DNA of 64,000 bases from Desnuesiella massiliensis. Lineage in GTDB: Bacteria > Bacillota > Clostridia > Clostridiales > Clostridiaceae. Both the position numbers and the translations under genes were made by a program. Where the stretch lies: positions 248,001 through 312,000 of the forward strand of contig NZ_LN879455.1 of assembly GCF_001403615.1 (NCBI RefSeq). Reading direction: 5' to 3'. Below the pieces are notes generated by a model, which saw only the letters and a list, made by a program, of their open reading frames with translations, was not told the origin of the DNA and ran no database searches. This document shows, one piece after another, positions 34,511 through 44,419 of the stretch (positions are counted from its first letter, which is position 1; the number at the start of each line of letters is the position of its first letter).

Positions 34511-35035
34511 ATGACTGATAGCATAAAGTATACAGGAGCGTCAGGTAAGTATACAAAAAATGGGATACCCAATGGATTCACAACTATAACACCGTTTATA
34601 GTATTGAAGAACCCTTCTGAAGCAATAGAATTTTATAAGTCTGTTTTCAATGCAAGAGTTAAGGATATCACTGAATTTTTAGATGAAAACGGCAATAAAA
34701 TAATTGTTCATGCGGAATTGGATTTTGGAAACGGATTTTTGCAGTTGGGAGCAGCAAATCCGGCCTATAAACTGGTTTTGCCGCCTACGGAGGATAATGT
34801 CTGCTATTCCTTAGCAATTTATGTTTCTGATGTGGATCAGGTGTTTGAAAATGCAGTGGCAAGAGGAGCAAAAGTCAGGGAACCTGTTGTTAATTTTGTC
34901 TCAGGTGACCGATACGGAAGTATTTTGGATCCTTTTGGAGTGAGATGGTCCATTATGACCAGGATCGAAGATTTATCGGAAGAAGAAAGCAGCCAGAGAG
35001 TAAAAGAATGGGCTAAGAGTTTAAATGGAGATTAG
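34511..35035 (+). CDS. VOC family protein, PhnB/glyoxalase-like
   Basis: A 174-residue protein with a 20-residue N-terminal extension before the VOC fold. TITPFIVLKNPSEAIEFYKS opens the fold. AIYVSDVDQVFENAVARGAK and GDRYGSILDPFGVRWSI give the second module with its metal ligands. This is the PhnB-like subgroup, with no confirmed substrate. AAAGGAGAG precedes the ATG. It follows the DJ-1 gene by 47 bases and is followed by a broken ridA. Confidence 0.88.
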   Translation: MTDSIKYTGASGKYTKNGIPNGFTTITPFIVLKNPSEAIEFYKSVFNARVKDITEFLDENGNKIIVHAELDFGNGFLQLGAANPAYKLVLPPTEDNVCYSLAIYVSDVDQVFENAVARGAKVREPVVNFVSGDRYGSILDPFGVRWSIMTRIEDLSEEESSQRVKEWAKSLNGD

Positions 35036-35131
35036 ATCACTTAAGATAACCTTCTTTATAGGAGAACTTTATAGACCAAAAATGAATTTGGCTATATTTA
35101 AGGTAGATTTTATTTGAAAGGAGTCAAAATT

Positions 35132-35548
35132 GTGACTGATTTTAAAATAGAACATAAGAATCCAAACGGTTTATTCTTATCAAAAGCATTTAGTTAAGCG
35201 ATTACCGTAAGCGGAAAGGCAAAAACAATTTATATAGGCGGACAAAATGCTATTAATTCAAAAGGTGATCTGATTGGGGCCGGTGATTTGGAATTGCAGA
35301 CAAAGCAGGCGCTTAATAATATCGCAGCTATTTTAGCTTCTGAAAATGCAAGTTTCACCAATCTGGTTAAACTCAATATATATTTACTTAGTGGATGCGA
35401 CCCACGAATTGGTTACAAAGCATTCCAAGAAGTGGCTGGTTTATTAGAGAATCACCCTTTAGTCACCGTTCTATTTGTTTCGAAATTTGCGCGTTCATCT
35501 TGCCTTCTTGAAATAGACGGAATTGCTGTCATTGAAGATAAGGACTAA
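35132..35548 (+). pseudogene. RidA family gene with an in-frame stop codon
   Basis: GTG 35132 with AAAGGAG upstream opens a frame that fits a RidA protein over its whole length (138 codons). Codon 22, however, is TAA (35195-35197), within the first strand (AFS-stop-AITVSGK). The remainder is intact and recognisable: YIGGQNAI, GDLELQTKQALNNIAAILA, VKLNIYLLSG and the closing LEIDGIAVI. RidA hydrolyses reactive enamines/imines. The single stop is either a recent nonsense mutation or a sequencing error. Restart downstream would lose the first strand. Confidence 0.8.
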
Positions 35549-36049
35549 TAATCTTCATGAGACTTGAACACGTCCTTTCTGAGAGGTAATGGTTTTGTGA
35601 TGATTTCATTGTACCAGAGGCGTTTTAAGTCTTGTTTTTAGTTTTAAGGTAACAGGCCAGTTGATAATGAAGAGAGGACATATGAGAGAAAGAAGTTTTA
35701 TAAGAGTATTCACACGGATCTTTTTCAGATTCAACAGAAACTCAAATAAGTACTTTGACTCTTGAAACGTTTTCCTTTTTCCTAGGGAACTTAGCAAGCG
35801 AGAATAGAGAAAGATATAGATTTAAGCCAGAGATGACAGTTAATGAATACGCTAGGAGAATCTATACAACTTATAAAATACTGAAACGTGTCTTTAAAAT
35901 GAACAAATCCAGAAATTGCCTATTGAATTTTTTAAAGGATAATCTATAATTAAAATACGAACTTAGGAAGATGCAGGTATTCATGATATAGGAATAAAAA
36001 TTAAGCACTTACTAAACTGGGGCAAAAGGATGGAGGCATATTTAAAACT
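35549..36049. other. 501-base stretch without a convincing gene
   Basis: Between the ridA pseudogene and the HhH gene I see no known gene. Two short open frames exist: about 23 codons from 35681 with a GAGAGGA site, and an unstarted frame to 35949 containing MTVNEYARRIYTTYKILKRV. Both may be remnants. No strong terminator or promoter is evident. Confidence 0.4.
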
Positions 36050-36826
36050 ATGGAAGCAACATATTTAAGAAAAAATGAGTTAAGAGAAAAATTGTTAGCT
36101 TACTATGAAGAATCTTGTTTAGATCAGAGTGTTTTACGGGGATCATTGATTTCAGAAGAAGCAAGAGAATTTGTTGAGAACAATGCTAATGCATTCATTT
36201 TCGGATTAATATCTGATCAATCTACAAAAGCTGAGTTAGCATGGTCTTTACCATTTCAATTAAAGAAAAGACTAGGTCATTATGATATGCACAAGATGGG
36301 TAGTGAGGGATATGAGCACGAAATAGAGAAGGCGATAAAAGATAAGCCAGCTTTACATAGGTATCCAGGAAGAATAGCTGATTATCTTTATTTAGCGAGT
36401 AAGCATATTATAGATTATTATCAAGCAGATGGTGCTAATATTTGGTCAAATACAGACAGTGCTAAAGAAATAATTTGCCGATTATGTGCTTTCAAAGGTA
36501 TTAGCTCAAAAAAAGCTGCTCTTGGAACAATGTTATTAGTAAGGGATAAAGGCGTCTATGTAAAGGATGCTCATATTATTGATATTGCTTATGATATACA
36601 TGTTAGAAGGGTCTTCTTAAGAATTGGATTGGTTAAGAGTGATACATTAGAGCAAGTGACTGGAGTGGCAAAACTAATTTATCCTGATTTTCCAGGTAAA
36701 CTTACTACTCCTATTTGGGTTATTGGAAGGGAATATTGCCGACCAACAAACCCATTATGTGATAATTGTCCTATTTCTAACTTATGTGAAAGAAAAATTC
36801 ATTTAGGCAGAGATGTACATGCATAA
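36050..36826 (+). CDS. Endonuclease III-like HhH-GPD protein with iron-sulfur cluster
   Basis: A 258-residue member of the HhH-GPD base-excision superfamily. The hairpin AFKGISSKKAAL carries a lysine where EndoIII has its catalytic lysine. DIHVRRVFLRIGL holds the conserved aspartate. The C-terminal CRPTNPLCDNCPISNLC gives the four cysteines of an iron-sulfur cluster. The first 100 residues differ from classical Nth, so it is probably a divergent DNA glycosylase or lyase rather than Nth itself. ATG 36050 has a GGAGG 15 bases away, so the start is not certain. Confidence 0.78.
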   Translation: MEATYLRKNELREKLLAYYEESCLDQSVLRGSLISEEAREFVENNANAFIFGLISDQSTKAELAWSLPFQLKKRLGHYDMHKMGSEGYEHEIEKAIKDKPALHRYPGRIADYLYLASKHIIDYYQADGANIWSNTDSAKEIICRLCAFKGISSKKAALGTMLLVRDKGVYVKDAHIIDIAYDIHVRRVFLRIGLVKSDTLEQVTGVAKLIYPDFPGKLTTPIWVIGREYCRPTNPLCDNCPISNLCERKIHLGRDVHA

Positions 36827-37029
36827 TTTGATTGAGAATATGAATGGGGATAAATGTATGCAATCTTATCATCGCAGCGCTGCAGCAGAGGTTATTTATG
36901 CTAGAGCTGACAGTATAAAGAGTATATGAGGCTAACGACTTGGATAAATGCATCTCATGGTAAGAAAGTAATAAATTTCCTGTGATGTCAGGATTAATAT
37001 ATATAAGAAAAGACAGAAGGGGTTTTTAC

Positions 37030-37197
37030 ATGAAAAACGAATATATAATAAACGAATGGGCGCTTGTACGAAAGAGTGAAAAGGTGTATATCCCAGACAA
37101 ATTAGATATACACCTTAATTTTTTAAAAGGACTTGACAGGGATGAGTTCAAAACGGCATTCAAGTATATATTTATCCGAGTACATTTATTTTTATAA
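37030..37197 (+). CDS. Small hypothetical protein (55 residues)
   Basis: ATG 37030 with AGAAGGGG upstream encodes a charged, gene-like peptide (NEWALVRKSEKVYIPDKLDI, then FLKGLDRDEFKTAFKY). Its last 26 bases overlap the 3' end of the convergent membrane-protein gene. The tail (IFIRVHLFL) looks unrelated to the body. It may be a gene truncated at its 3' end. I recognise no family. Confidence 0.4.
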   Translation: MKNEYIINEWALVRKSEKVYIPDKLDIHLNFLKGLDRDEFKTAFKYIFIRVHLFL

Positions 37198-37684
37198 TAT
37201 AATTCATGAATTTTCTAAAGCAAATACTCCAGATGCTGGTGTAAACAAGTGAAAATGAGAAAAAAATTAAAAAAGTTAAAGGAGTTGATAATTGACTGGC
37301 TAAATCTACAAATGCCGAAATACCTACTATATAAGTTAAAGATATCATCCCAAGAGATAATGCTATGCTTGAAAATAATATAGAAATAATTAATCCCTTC
37401 CTATAAAGTAATGTTCCCATAACGATACCTAGTAGACCAGTGGTAAAAAGCAGGATTATTGTCTCCTGCGCACTAACTATAACAAGAATTAATGCAGAAG
37501 AAAAAAATACAGCAAAACCAAGAGAAATATTAGAAACAGCAGCTATCGCAATAGGTAGAGTACTTAATGGACTTAAGGCCAGCCCAATGGCGGGCAAAAA
37601 TACAGGTGCTGATTGGAATAGTACAGCTATTGTTGTTAATATTCCTCCAATACAAATAAACCTGCCTATATTCATTTTTTTCAA
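37172..37684 (-). CDS. Multi-pass membrane protein (five helices)
   Basis: A 170-residue, almost wholly hydrophobic protein. Segments lie at about residues 8-28, 38-58, 62-85, 92-125 and 132-155. Its size and pattern resemble ECF-transporter S components or related small transporters, but I see no specific signature. It starts at TTG 37684, eight bases after AGGAGG; an ATG nine bases later would have a poor spacing. It is convergent with, and overlaps, the small ORF at 37030. Confidence 0.6.
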   Translation of the reverse strand: MKKMNIGRFICIGGILTTIAVLFQSAPVFLPAIGLALSPLSTLPIAIAAVSNISLGFAVFFSSALILVIVSAQETIILLFTTGLLGIVMGTLLYRKGLIISILFSSIALSLGMISLTYIVGISAFVDLASQLSTPLTFLIFFSFSLVYTSIWSICFRKFMNYIIKINVLG

Positions 37685-37799
37685 TTTAAATGCCTCCTAG
37701 CTTACACTAAATCAGTTTGAAAATTTATGAGGGAAAATGATTCCTCTCTCATATTTATATTACATTTCGATTAAATAAATTGAATTATATAGTTATTAA

Positions 37800-39248
37800 T
37801 CATGGAACAATTTCAAAAATAGTACCTTGGTTAAGATCAGTCACATTCATAGAGCCATAAACCCCTAAGTATAACCTGGTTTGATTCAAATTCGTTCCCA
37901 AACTAGTATAATATGCTGCTTGAGACCCAAAAGTATAATCAGTTTCAATAACACTAAAATCACTTAGCTTACAATCTGTTCTTACCCTGGTGTAAGCTAA
38001 AACCCCTCTAACAGGAGGCTCTGATCCTTCATTCCGGGCAAAATCGGTAAACACAACGCTTCCAGTTAAATCGGGAATTCTATTTCCCATATATGGCTGG
38101 ACTCCTGTAAGTGCAGTGGCTCCAAACTTATCCGTCCTAGGATCTTTATGAAAATAACTAATTATAGGTGGAATACGCTGCGTTGAAGTTTTCACTGCAT
38201 CATTGTAATAAGCAATTGTTTCCTCATCCAAAGCTGGATTTGCAGAGCAGCTCCTTATAATCGAAGTAGGAAAAGCACCTTCCCACCCTCGCCATCCAAA
38301 GTTAATAAATCCTTCTTGGTTAGGTTCAGATTTCATTAAAGAAGCTTGAATAAGCTGAGGAACCGGTATTGGTTTATAATGAACGAATGAAAAAATTGAC
38401 TCTACCAGATCCTGTCCTACAATTCCTACATATTTGATATACTGGTTATAAAACCTTTGAAATGAAATGCCAGGTATATTGCGAGTCCCTTTGGCAATCA
38501 CCGTAAGAGTTTCCTGAATAGGTGCGGGAAGTTCATCAAAACGTGTGACTACCGGCGGATTATTGATAAATGTATTCTTAGCCACATCAATTTCAATTAT
38601 TTTACCGGCGATTTCCATATCATTCTGGCTTGAATTAAATGGATCATAGCCTGATCCACCATCACCAGTTGTTAAAACAAGTTTTCCTGTTTCAGGTGAA
38701 AAGTTTAAGCTATTGACACCATTATGATTAAAAAATGGTCTTCTTAAATTAAGTAATGTACGCCGTTTTTGAGGTTGACCATTGGATTGTAAAATCCATT
38801 CTTCAACTGTATCAATATGATCAAAGTTAACCTCTCTATTTATCCACTTTTGGTTTAAGGTTTTGGGGTCACAAGGGTTAGGCTTAAAAAATTCAGGAAG
38901 ACCTTGTCTTGAAACTTCTGAACTTGGAAGAGCACCCGGACCTTGCGTTCCAGCTACTGAATAATGAAGATAAAATAGACCGTTATAAGAAAATTGAGGA
39001 TGAAATGCTAGCCCTATCAATCCCCGTTCATCATATTTACCACCAGAAAAACCTAGTTTTATGATTCGGGGGCGAATATCTAAAAAGGTTTTTATAACTC
39101 CGTTTTCAATGTAAAAAATCTCTCCTACCTGGGTTGCAATGAATAATCTTTCCATTGAGTCACCCGGAAGTATAGCTGTTTTCAAAACAGTAGGTAAATT
39201 TATCTTACCAGCAATGGGACGTAAACTAACTTTAACTTTTTTTAACAA
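37800..39248 (-). CDS. PQQ-type glucose/sorbosone dehydrogenase-like beta-propeller
   Basis: A 482-residue protein. RGLIGLAFHPQFSYNGLFYL, the HNGVNSLNFSPETGKLVLTTGDGG blade and NFGWRGWEG with a later GVQPYMG all match the GSDH/PQQ-dependent sugar dehydrogenase six-bladed propeller. Such proteins are normally exported, yet no signal peptide is visible from the TTG start at 39248. They are also uncommon in anaerobic clostridia. It may be a non-catalytic relative, or acquired. AAAGGAGTG lies 11 bases upstream. It stands alone, 115 bases from its neighbour on the same strand. Confidence 0.82.
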   Translation of the reverse strand: MLKKVKVSLRPIAGKINLPTVLKTAILPGDSMERLFIATQVGEIFYIENGVIKTFLDIRPRIIKLGFSGGKYDERGLIGLAFHPQFSYNGLFYLHYSVAGTQGPGALPSSEVSRQGLPEFFKPNPCDPKTLNQKWINREVNFDHIDTVEEWILQSNGQPQKRRTLLNLRRPFFNHNGVNSLNFSPETGKLVLTTGDGGSGYDPFNSSQNDMEIAGKIIEIDVAKNTFINNPPVVTRFDELPAPIQETLTVIAKGTRNIPGISFQRFYNQYIKYVGIVGQDLVESIFSFVHYKPIPVPQLIQASLMKSEPNQEGFINFGWRGWEGAFPTSIIRSCSANPALDEETIAYYNDAVKTSTQRIPPIISYFHKDPRTDKFGATALTGVQPYMGNRIPDLTGSVVFTDFARNEGSEPPVRGVLAYTRVRTDCKLSDFSVIETDYTFGSQAAYYTSLGTNLNQTRLYLGVYGSMNVTDLNQGTIFEIVP

Positions 39249-39479
39249 CTAACTTTACACTCCTTTATATTCTTTTCTTTTATAAGAATATGATTAGAAA
39301 TGTTCTATTAGTACTAAATTGAGGCAGGGGAATCTGATGATGCATTTCACCATTTTCCTGAAAGCTCTGTTTTGGATAAATAACTTGTAAGATTTACATT
39401 CCTGCTCCAATGAGAAAAGTGGAATTTCTATCAATATAACTGATAAAGGCAAGAGTAAGGTAAGAAGCGTGAAATCTGT

Positions 39480-39508
39480 TTGAGGTGTACAAAGAAATAA
39501 AGTATAAT
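39480..39508 (+). promoter_or_regulatory. Promoter of the two-component/ABC module
   Basis: TTGAGG (39480-39485), a 17-base spacer and TATAAT (39503-39508). A small hairpin (39523-39540) lies in the leader. The rest of the 39249-39612 intergenic stretch shows nothing else distinct. Confidence 0.55.
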
Positions 39509-39612
39509 GAATAGTAATTTAGAGGCCATTATTATGGCTTTAATGAAAAATATTTGACGTATTAAAATTATACCAGAATTTTACAGGATAAAGATATAAG
39601 GAGAAATGTATA

Positions 39613-40281
39613 ATGACGGAAATTTATTATGTTGAAGATGATAGGGATATAGCATTTGGAGTAAAAAAATATCTGGAAAATAAAGAATTCCAAGTGACTA
39701 TTTTAGAAACAGTACGTGCAGCAAAAAATGTGTTGGATACAAAGCTTCCTTCTCTTATATTAGTAGATTGGAACTTGCCCGATGGAAGCGGTCAAGATTT
39801 GTGTAAATGGATTCGTAACAGATGGTCTGAACTTCCAGTAATATTTCTTACTGTAAAATGCGACTCAAGAGATATGGTAGCAGGACTGCAAGGAGGGGCA
39901 GATGATTATTTGATAAAGCCATTCGATTTGGAGGTGTTGTATGCAAGGATCTGTGCAGTGATGAGACGGTTTGGAAAAGTTCATGGGAATTATTTAAATT
40001 GTGGGAAAATATCAATTGATAAAAATAAGTTAAAGGTGTTTTGGGAAGAAGAAGAGATAATATTGAGCCAGGCTGAGTATCAATTATTATTGCTATTAAT
40101 GGAGAATAAGGGGAAAACGTTGACCAGACAGCGATTGCTGGAATTAATATGGGATGTAAATGGAAGTTATGTAAACGATAATACTTTAACAGTGACAATG
40201 AAAAGGTTGCGTGAAAAGTTATATAATCCATCTTGTATGAAAACTGTTCGTAGTTTTGGATATCGAATGGAGGACGAGTAA
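39613..40281 (+). CDS. OmpR/PhoB family response regulator
   Basis: A 222-residue regulator. The receiver domain (residues 1-115) has the acidic pair EDD at the start, the phosphoacceptor aspartate in LVDWNLPDG (about residue 52), the conserved threonine and the KPFDLEVL lysine. A winged-helix DNA-binding domain follows (SQAEYQLLLLLMENKGKTLT, then TVTMKRLREKL). It is directly followed by its kinase with no gap, then by an ABC transporter that is the likely target. GGAGAAATG precedes the ATG. Confidence 0.95.
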   Translation: MTEIYYVEDDRDIAFGVKKYLENKEFQVTILETVRAAKNVLDTKLPSLILVDWNLPDGSGQDLCKWIRNRWSELPVIFLTVKCDSRDMVAGLQGGADDYLIKPFDLEVLYARICAVMRRFGKVHGNYLNCGKISIDKNKLKVFWEEEEIILSQAEYQLLLLLMENKGKTLTRQRLLELIWDVNGSYVNDNTLTVTMKRLREKLYNPSCMKTVRSFGYRMEDE

Positions 40282-41463
40282 ATGAATGGGAAAAGTATAA
40301 AATTTTCAATAATAGTGGTAGGATTGTGTTGTATGGTGGTTGGCGTATTAGTTGGGATTTTGGGGACAAGTTACTTTGCAGGTAGCCAATATCGTATCTT
40401 ATCCAATCTGGCGCAGGAATTTATAGAACAATATCCTCAGGACGAACAGAAAATAGTAAGGATAATCAAAGAAAACAGTTATGTGAATGATTCTAAACAA
40501 GAATTCAAGCAGGACTATTTATCTGTTTACGGATATGAAGCAAGAGATTTTGTGGCTGGATATATTGATAAAATGTTGTTGATATCAGTGGCAGCAGTAG
40601 TTATTATTCTATTGCTGCTATATTGTTTATTTCAATTAATTAGAAAAATACAGACAGAGAGGATTACAGGGCTTACAGATTATTTAACAAAATTAAATAT
40701 GGGGAGAGACGTAACGTTGCTTCCAGCAAAAGAAGATTGCTTCTCAGAATTGCAGGACGAGATTTATAAGACAGTGACAAATTTATACCATACAAGAGAA
40801 GCAGCTTTAAATGCAAAAAAGAATTATGCAGATAATCTTGCCAATATTGCTCATCAGATAAAAACCCCACTTACTTCCATGTCTATAATGACCCAACTTT
40901 TAAAAAGAGAATGGGAAGAAGAATATGTAAGGCAAATACAAAAACAAATTGAGAGGTTAACAAGATTAACAGAAATTTTGTTAATGTTGTCACGAATTGA
41001 TGCAGGGATTTTGGATTTGGAAAAGAAGCAGGTGGATGTCTACACTATTTTGCAGTTATCAGTAGAAGCATTGGAGAATATACGAGTAAAAAGGAATATT
41101 AATATTCAATTGGAGAATCATGAAGAAATCTGCTTTCAAGGAGATATGGAATGGACTATGGAAGCTTTTATAAACTTGATTAAAAACTGCATCGAACATG
41201 CTAGAGGAACGGTAGGAATTGATTATTCTCAAAATCCAATTTACACAGAAATTAAGGTATGGGATGATGGGGAGGGGTTTTCAAGGAATGACATTTCTCA
41301 CATTTTTGAGAGGTTTTATCATGGGGAACGGTCCTGTGAAGGTGGCATTGGGATAGGATTGGCTTTGGCAAAATCTATTATAGAGATGCAGAATGGATGT
41401 ATAGAGGCAAAAAATCTAGTAAATGGTGGAGCGTGTTATTTAGTAAGGATATACAGTCACTAA
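40282..41463 (+). CDS. Sensor histidine kinase
   Basis: A 393-residue membrane kinase. Two transmembrane helices (about residues 10-32 and 96-120) flank an extracellular segment of about 65 residues. The H-box is NIAHQIKTPLTSM, the N-box NLIKNCIEHA, with DDGEGFS, IFERFYHG and GIGIGLALAK as the ATP-binding boxes. The external loop is longer than in Bce-type intramembrane kinases, so direct ligand sensing is possible. It starts on the base after the regulator's stop codon. Confidence 0.94.
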   Translation: MNGKSIKFSIIVVGLCCMVVGVLVGILGTSYFAGSQYRILSNLAQEFIEQYPQDEQKIVRIIKENSYVNDSKQEFKQDYLSVYGYEARDFVAGYIDKMLLISVAAVVIILLLLYCLFQLIRKIQTERITGLTDYLTKLNMGRDVTLLPAKEDCFSELQDEIYKTVTNLYHTREAALNAKKNYADNLANIAHQIKTPLTSMSIMTQLLKREWEEEYVRQIQKQIERLTRLTEILLMLSRIDAGILDLEKKQVDVYTILQLSVEALENIRVKRNINIQLENHEEICFQGDMEWTMEAFINLIKNCIEHARGTVGIDYSQNPIYTEIKVWDDGEGFSRNDISHIFERFYHGERSCEGGIGIGLALAKSIIEMQNGCIEAKNLVNGGACYLVRIYSH

Positions 41464-41534
41464 GATGTCACTTTTCTTTGCTATGATGTGTGTAACAATT
41501 TCTAAAAGTTGTATAAAACATGCAAGGAGGTACT

Positions 41535-42224
41535 ATGGTGGAGATTTTGAAATGTGAAGGTATCACGAAAGTATATGGTACTGGAGAAAACAAAGTGACG
41601 GCGTTAAATAATGTGGACTTAAGCATTGATAAAGGAGAGTTTGTAGCGATTGTTGGCTCGTCAGGCTCTGGAAAGTCAACATTGTTACATTTATTGGGGG
41701 GCGTTGATAAACCTACAGATGGTAAGATGTGGGTAGAGGATACGGAGTTATCTACTTTAAATCCAACTTCTGCAGCTATTTTTAGACGAAGAAAGGTAGG
41801 CTTAATTTATCAGTTTTATAATCTAATTCCAACGCTTACTGTAAGGCGTAATATTTTACTTCCAATGCTTTTGGATAAAAGAAAACCGGATCAGGATTAC
41901 TTTAATCAGATAGTAGAATCGCTAGGGATGAAAGAAAAACTTGACTGTCTGCCTAGCCAATTATCAGGAGGACAGCAGCAGAGAACTGCAATTGCCCGTT
42001 CTTTGCTTTATCGCCCGGCTTTGCTTTTAGCTGATGAACCTACGGGAAATCTGGATCAGAAGAATTCCAGGGAGATTATAGAAATGTTGAAGCTTTCTAA
42101 TAAAAGCTTAAAGCAAACGGTAGTGTTAATTACTCATGATGAAAAAATTGCTTTGGAGGCTGATAGAATCATCACTATTGAAGATGGAAAAATCCTTTCA
42201 GATAAGAAGCTTGGAAGGGGGTAA
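41535..42224 (+). CDS. ABC transporter ATP-binding protein, MacB/LolD-like
   Basis: About 229 residues. Walker A is GSSGSGKST, the Q-loop lies in YQFYNLIPTLT, the signature is LSGGQQQRTAIARSL, Walker B is LLLADEPTGNLD and the H-loop is ITHD. This subfamily pairs with FtsX-type permeases to move or sense antimicrobial peptides and lipids without classical translocation. The AAGGAGGT at 41524-41531 places the start at ATG 41535 or GTG 41538; an ATG at 41520 precedes it. The permease gene begins five bases after the stop. Confidence 0.95.
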   Translation: MVEILKCEGITKVYGTGENKVTALNNVDLSIDKGEFVAIVGSSGSGKSTLLHLLGGVDKPTDGKMWVEDTELSTLNPTSAAIFRRRKVGLIYQFYNLIPTLTVRRNILLPMLLDKRKPDQDYFNQIVESLGMKEKLDCLPSQLSGGQQQRTAIARSLLYRPALLLADEPTGNLDQKNSREIIEMLKLSNKSLKQTVVLITHDEKIALEADRIITIEDGKILSDKKLGRG

Positions 42225-42229
42225 GAATC

Positions 42230-44419
42230 ATGTGGAAAGATTATTCGGTAAGTTACATAAAAAATAATAAAACTACTAGTATTTCTATCATGATTGCAAC
42301 TCTGATTGCAGCTATGTTTTTATCTTTAATAACTAGTGTTTTCTATAATATTTGGATAGATAATATCAATCAGATTGTTATAGACGAAGGAGACTGGCAG
42401 GGAAAATTAATTGGCAATGTTACAGAAGATGATATTAAGGCAATAGAGAGTTTTGCCAATGTGAAGGATGTAGTTATAAATAAAAAAGAAGGTGGAATGG
42501 AGACTTCAGTTTATTTTTATCATATGAGAAGTATTTATGAGGATATGCCAAAGATTGCAACCTTGATTGGTAAAGGGAGTTCCGAAATTATGTACCATGA
42601 TATGCTGTTATCAGAGTATTTTATTTTTGCACCAGATGATGAACAACCACCAATGCTACTGGCATTCTATGTATTTGTTATGTTAATTGCCTGCATTTCA
42701 TTAATATTGATTATTCGTAATGCTTTTGAGGTATCCATGAATGCGAGACTTCATCAATTAGGGATTCTTCAAAGTATTGGTGCTACACCGAGACAGATTA
42801 GGTCATGTTTGCTGCAGGAAGCATTGGGATTGTGTATAATACCCATTTTAGTGGGAATACTAGCAGGAGTGGGATTGTGTTTTGGAGCAATTCAATTGGC
42901 AAATGGTATCGCTGGTATTTATCGTGGTGAAAATGCAGTATTCTCATATCATGCAGGTCTATTTTTTGCAGCTTTGCTGGCAGCATTGTTGACTGTGCTA
43001 TTTTCAGCATGGATACCTGCCAGAAAATTAAGTAGACTGAGTCCGTTGCAGGTAATCAAAGGAGACGAAGAACAGAAAATAAAAAAAGAAAAAAAATTCC
43101 GTGTGATTTCGTCACTATTTGGAGTAGAAGGCGAACTGGCAAGAAAATCTCTTTACGCAAGGAGAAAGGCATTTCGTACATCTTCTCTTTCGCTAACCCT
43201 TTCGCTCTTAGCATTTAGTATTTTCCTATGTTTTAATACCCTATCCAGAATTAGTACGAAGCATACCTATTTTGAACGCTACAAGGATTCATGGGACTTA
43301 ATGATAACAGTAGAAAATCAAAATATATTCGAGATAAAAGTGCTTCAGGAAATAAATGAGATAGAGGGTGTGGAAAGTTGTACCGCTTACCAAAAGGCAC
43401 TTGTATATACATGGATTTCAGAAGAACAGACAAGCGGCGAATTAAAAACGTTAGGAGGCATTGATGCTGTGGCAGGATCAGATGTGCCATCTGTAGAAGG
43501 AAAGTATCGTGTGAAGGTACCGGTGGTTATTTTGGACGATGATAGCTTTAAAGAATATTATAAATTTATAGGTGCCGCAGATAGCTTGGATTTGGAAACG
43601 GGGATGGTAACCATAAATCGTATTTGGGATAACGTTCACAGCAATTTTCGATATAAGCAGTATGTTCCTTTTGTGAAAGAAATGGAAGGTATGAGCTTAA
43701 CCATATTCCAAAATGAAAGTTACAGAGACAGTGTAGATATCCCAATACTTGCTTATACGGATAAACTTCCGGTATTGAAAGAAGAGTATGTTAACTATGG
43801 ATTGCTTCAGATTATGTCCACTAGTACATGGCAGAGTGTAGCTGCTAACATGAATGTAGAAGAGAAGGAAATGTATATTAATCTTCTTGCTATTTCGGAT
43901 GATAGAATTCAGTCTGTGCAGAGCGAAGCAGAAGGTCTGTTAAGTGGAAATGACTACGAAATAGAAAATCGTGTGAAGGAAGAGAGGTATAATGCAGAAA
44001 TTCAAAAGGGATATACTTTGTTAATGGGTGGGCTATGTGGGTTGCTAGCATTCATCGGATTGGCGAATGTTTTTTCCAATGCATTAGGCTGCATTTATCA
44101 AAGAAGAAGAGAATTTGCACGATATCTGTCAATTGGACTTACTCCCCAGGGGGTAAAAAAGGTACTATTTTTGGAGGCACTTATTATAGGGGGGAAACCA
44201 ATCCTAATTACAATTCCGCTCACGGTTATTTTTATCATCTTTGCTGTTACAACAAGTTATTTAAACCCGATAGAATTTTTGGAATGCATGCCAATAGTTC
44301 CATTGTTGATATTTGCAATTTTAATCTTTGCTTGTGTAGGACTAGCATATTATATTGGTGGAAAGAAAATTTATAAGAGTAACATGGCAGAGTCACTGCG
44401 GGACGATACATTTGTGTAG
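42230..44419 (+). CDS. ABC transporter permease, double FtsX domain
   Basis: A 729-residue membrane protein. One helix opens it (about residues 16-40). A first FtsX domain follows (about residues 140-265, with LGILQSIGATPRQIR). A large extracellular region spans about 310-590, and a second FtsX domain ends it (about 595-715, with RRREFARYLSIGLTPQGVKK). This architecture is typical of two-component-controlled peptide-resistance transporters in Firmicutes. It forms one operon with the regulator, kinase and ATPase upstream. Confidence 0.93.
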   Translation: MWKDYSVSYIKNNKTTSISIMIATLIAAMFLSLITSVFYNIWIDNINQIVIDEGDWQGKLIGNVTEDDIKAIESFANVKDVVINKKEGGMETSVYFYHMRSIYEDMPKIATLIGKGSSEIMYHDMLLSEYFIFAPDDEQPPMLLAFYVFVMLIACISLILIIRNAFEVSMNARLHQLGILQSIGATPRQIRSCLLQEALGLCIIPILVGILAGVGLCFGAIQLANGIAGIYRGENAVFSYHAGLFFAALLAALLTVLFSAWIPARKLSRLSPLQVIKGDEEQKIKKEKKFRVISSLFGVEGELARKSLYARRKAFRTSSLSLTLSLLAFSIFLCFNTLSRISTKHTYFERYKDSWDLMITVENQNIFEIKVLQEINEIEGVESCTAYQKALVYTWISEEQTSGELKTLGGIDAVAGSDVPSVEGKYRVKVPVVILDDDSFKEYYKFIGAADSLDLETGMVTINRIWDNVHSNFRYKQYVPFVKEMEGMSLTIFQNESYRDSVDIPILAYTDKLPVLKEEYVNYGLLQIMSTSTWQSVAANMNVEEKEMYINLLAISDDRIQSVQSEAEGLLSGNDYEIENRVKEERYNAEIQKGYTLLMGGLCGLLAFIGLANVFSNALGCIYQRRREFARYLSIGLTPQGVKKVLFLEALIIGGKPILITIPLTVIFIIFAVTTSYLNPIEFLECMPIVPLLIFAILIFACVGLAYYIGGKKIYKSNMAESLRDDTFV

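Noticed and set aside
36982..37197. Extended 71-codon version of the small ORF at 37030
   Set aside because: The AGAAGGGG site lies just before the internal ATG 37030; the upstream extension has no ribosome binding site.
39848..40369. Minus-strand open frame of 173 codons opposite the response regulator and kinase
   Set aside because: Shadow of two clear genes; no ribosome binding site and unlikely composition.
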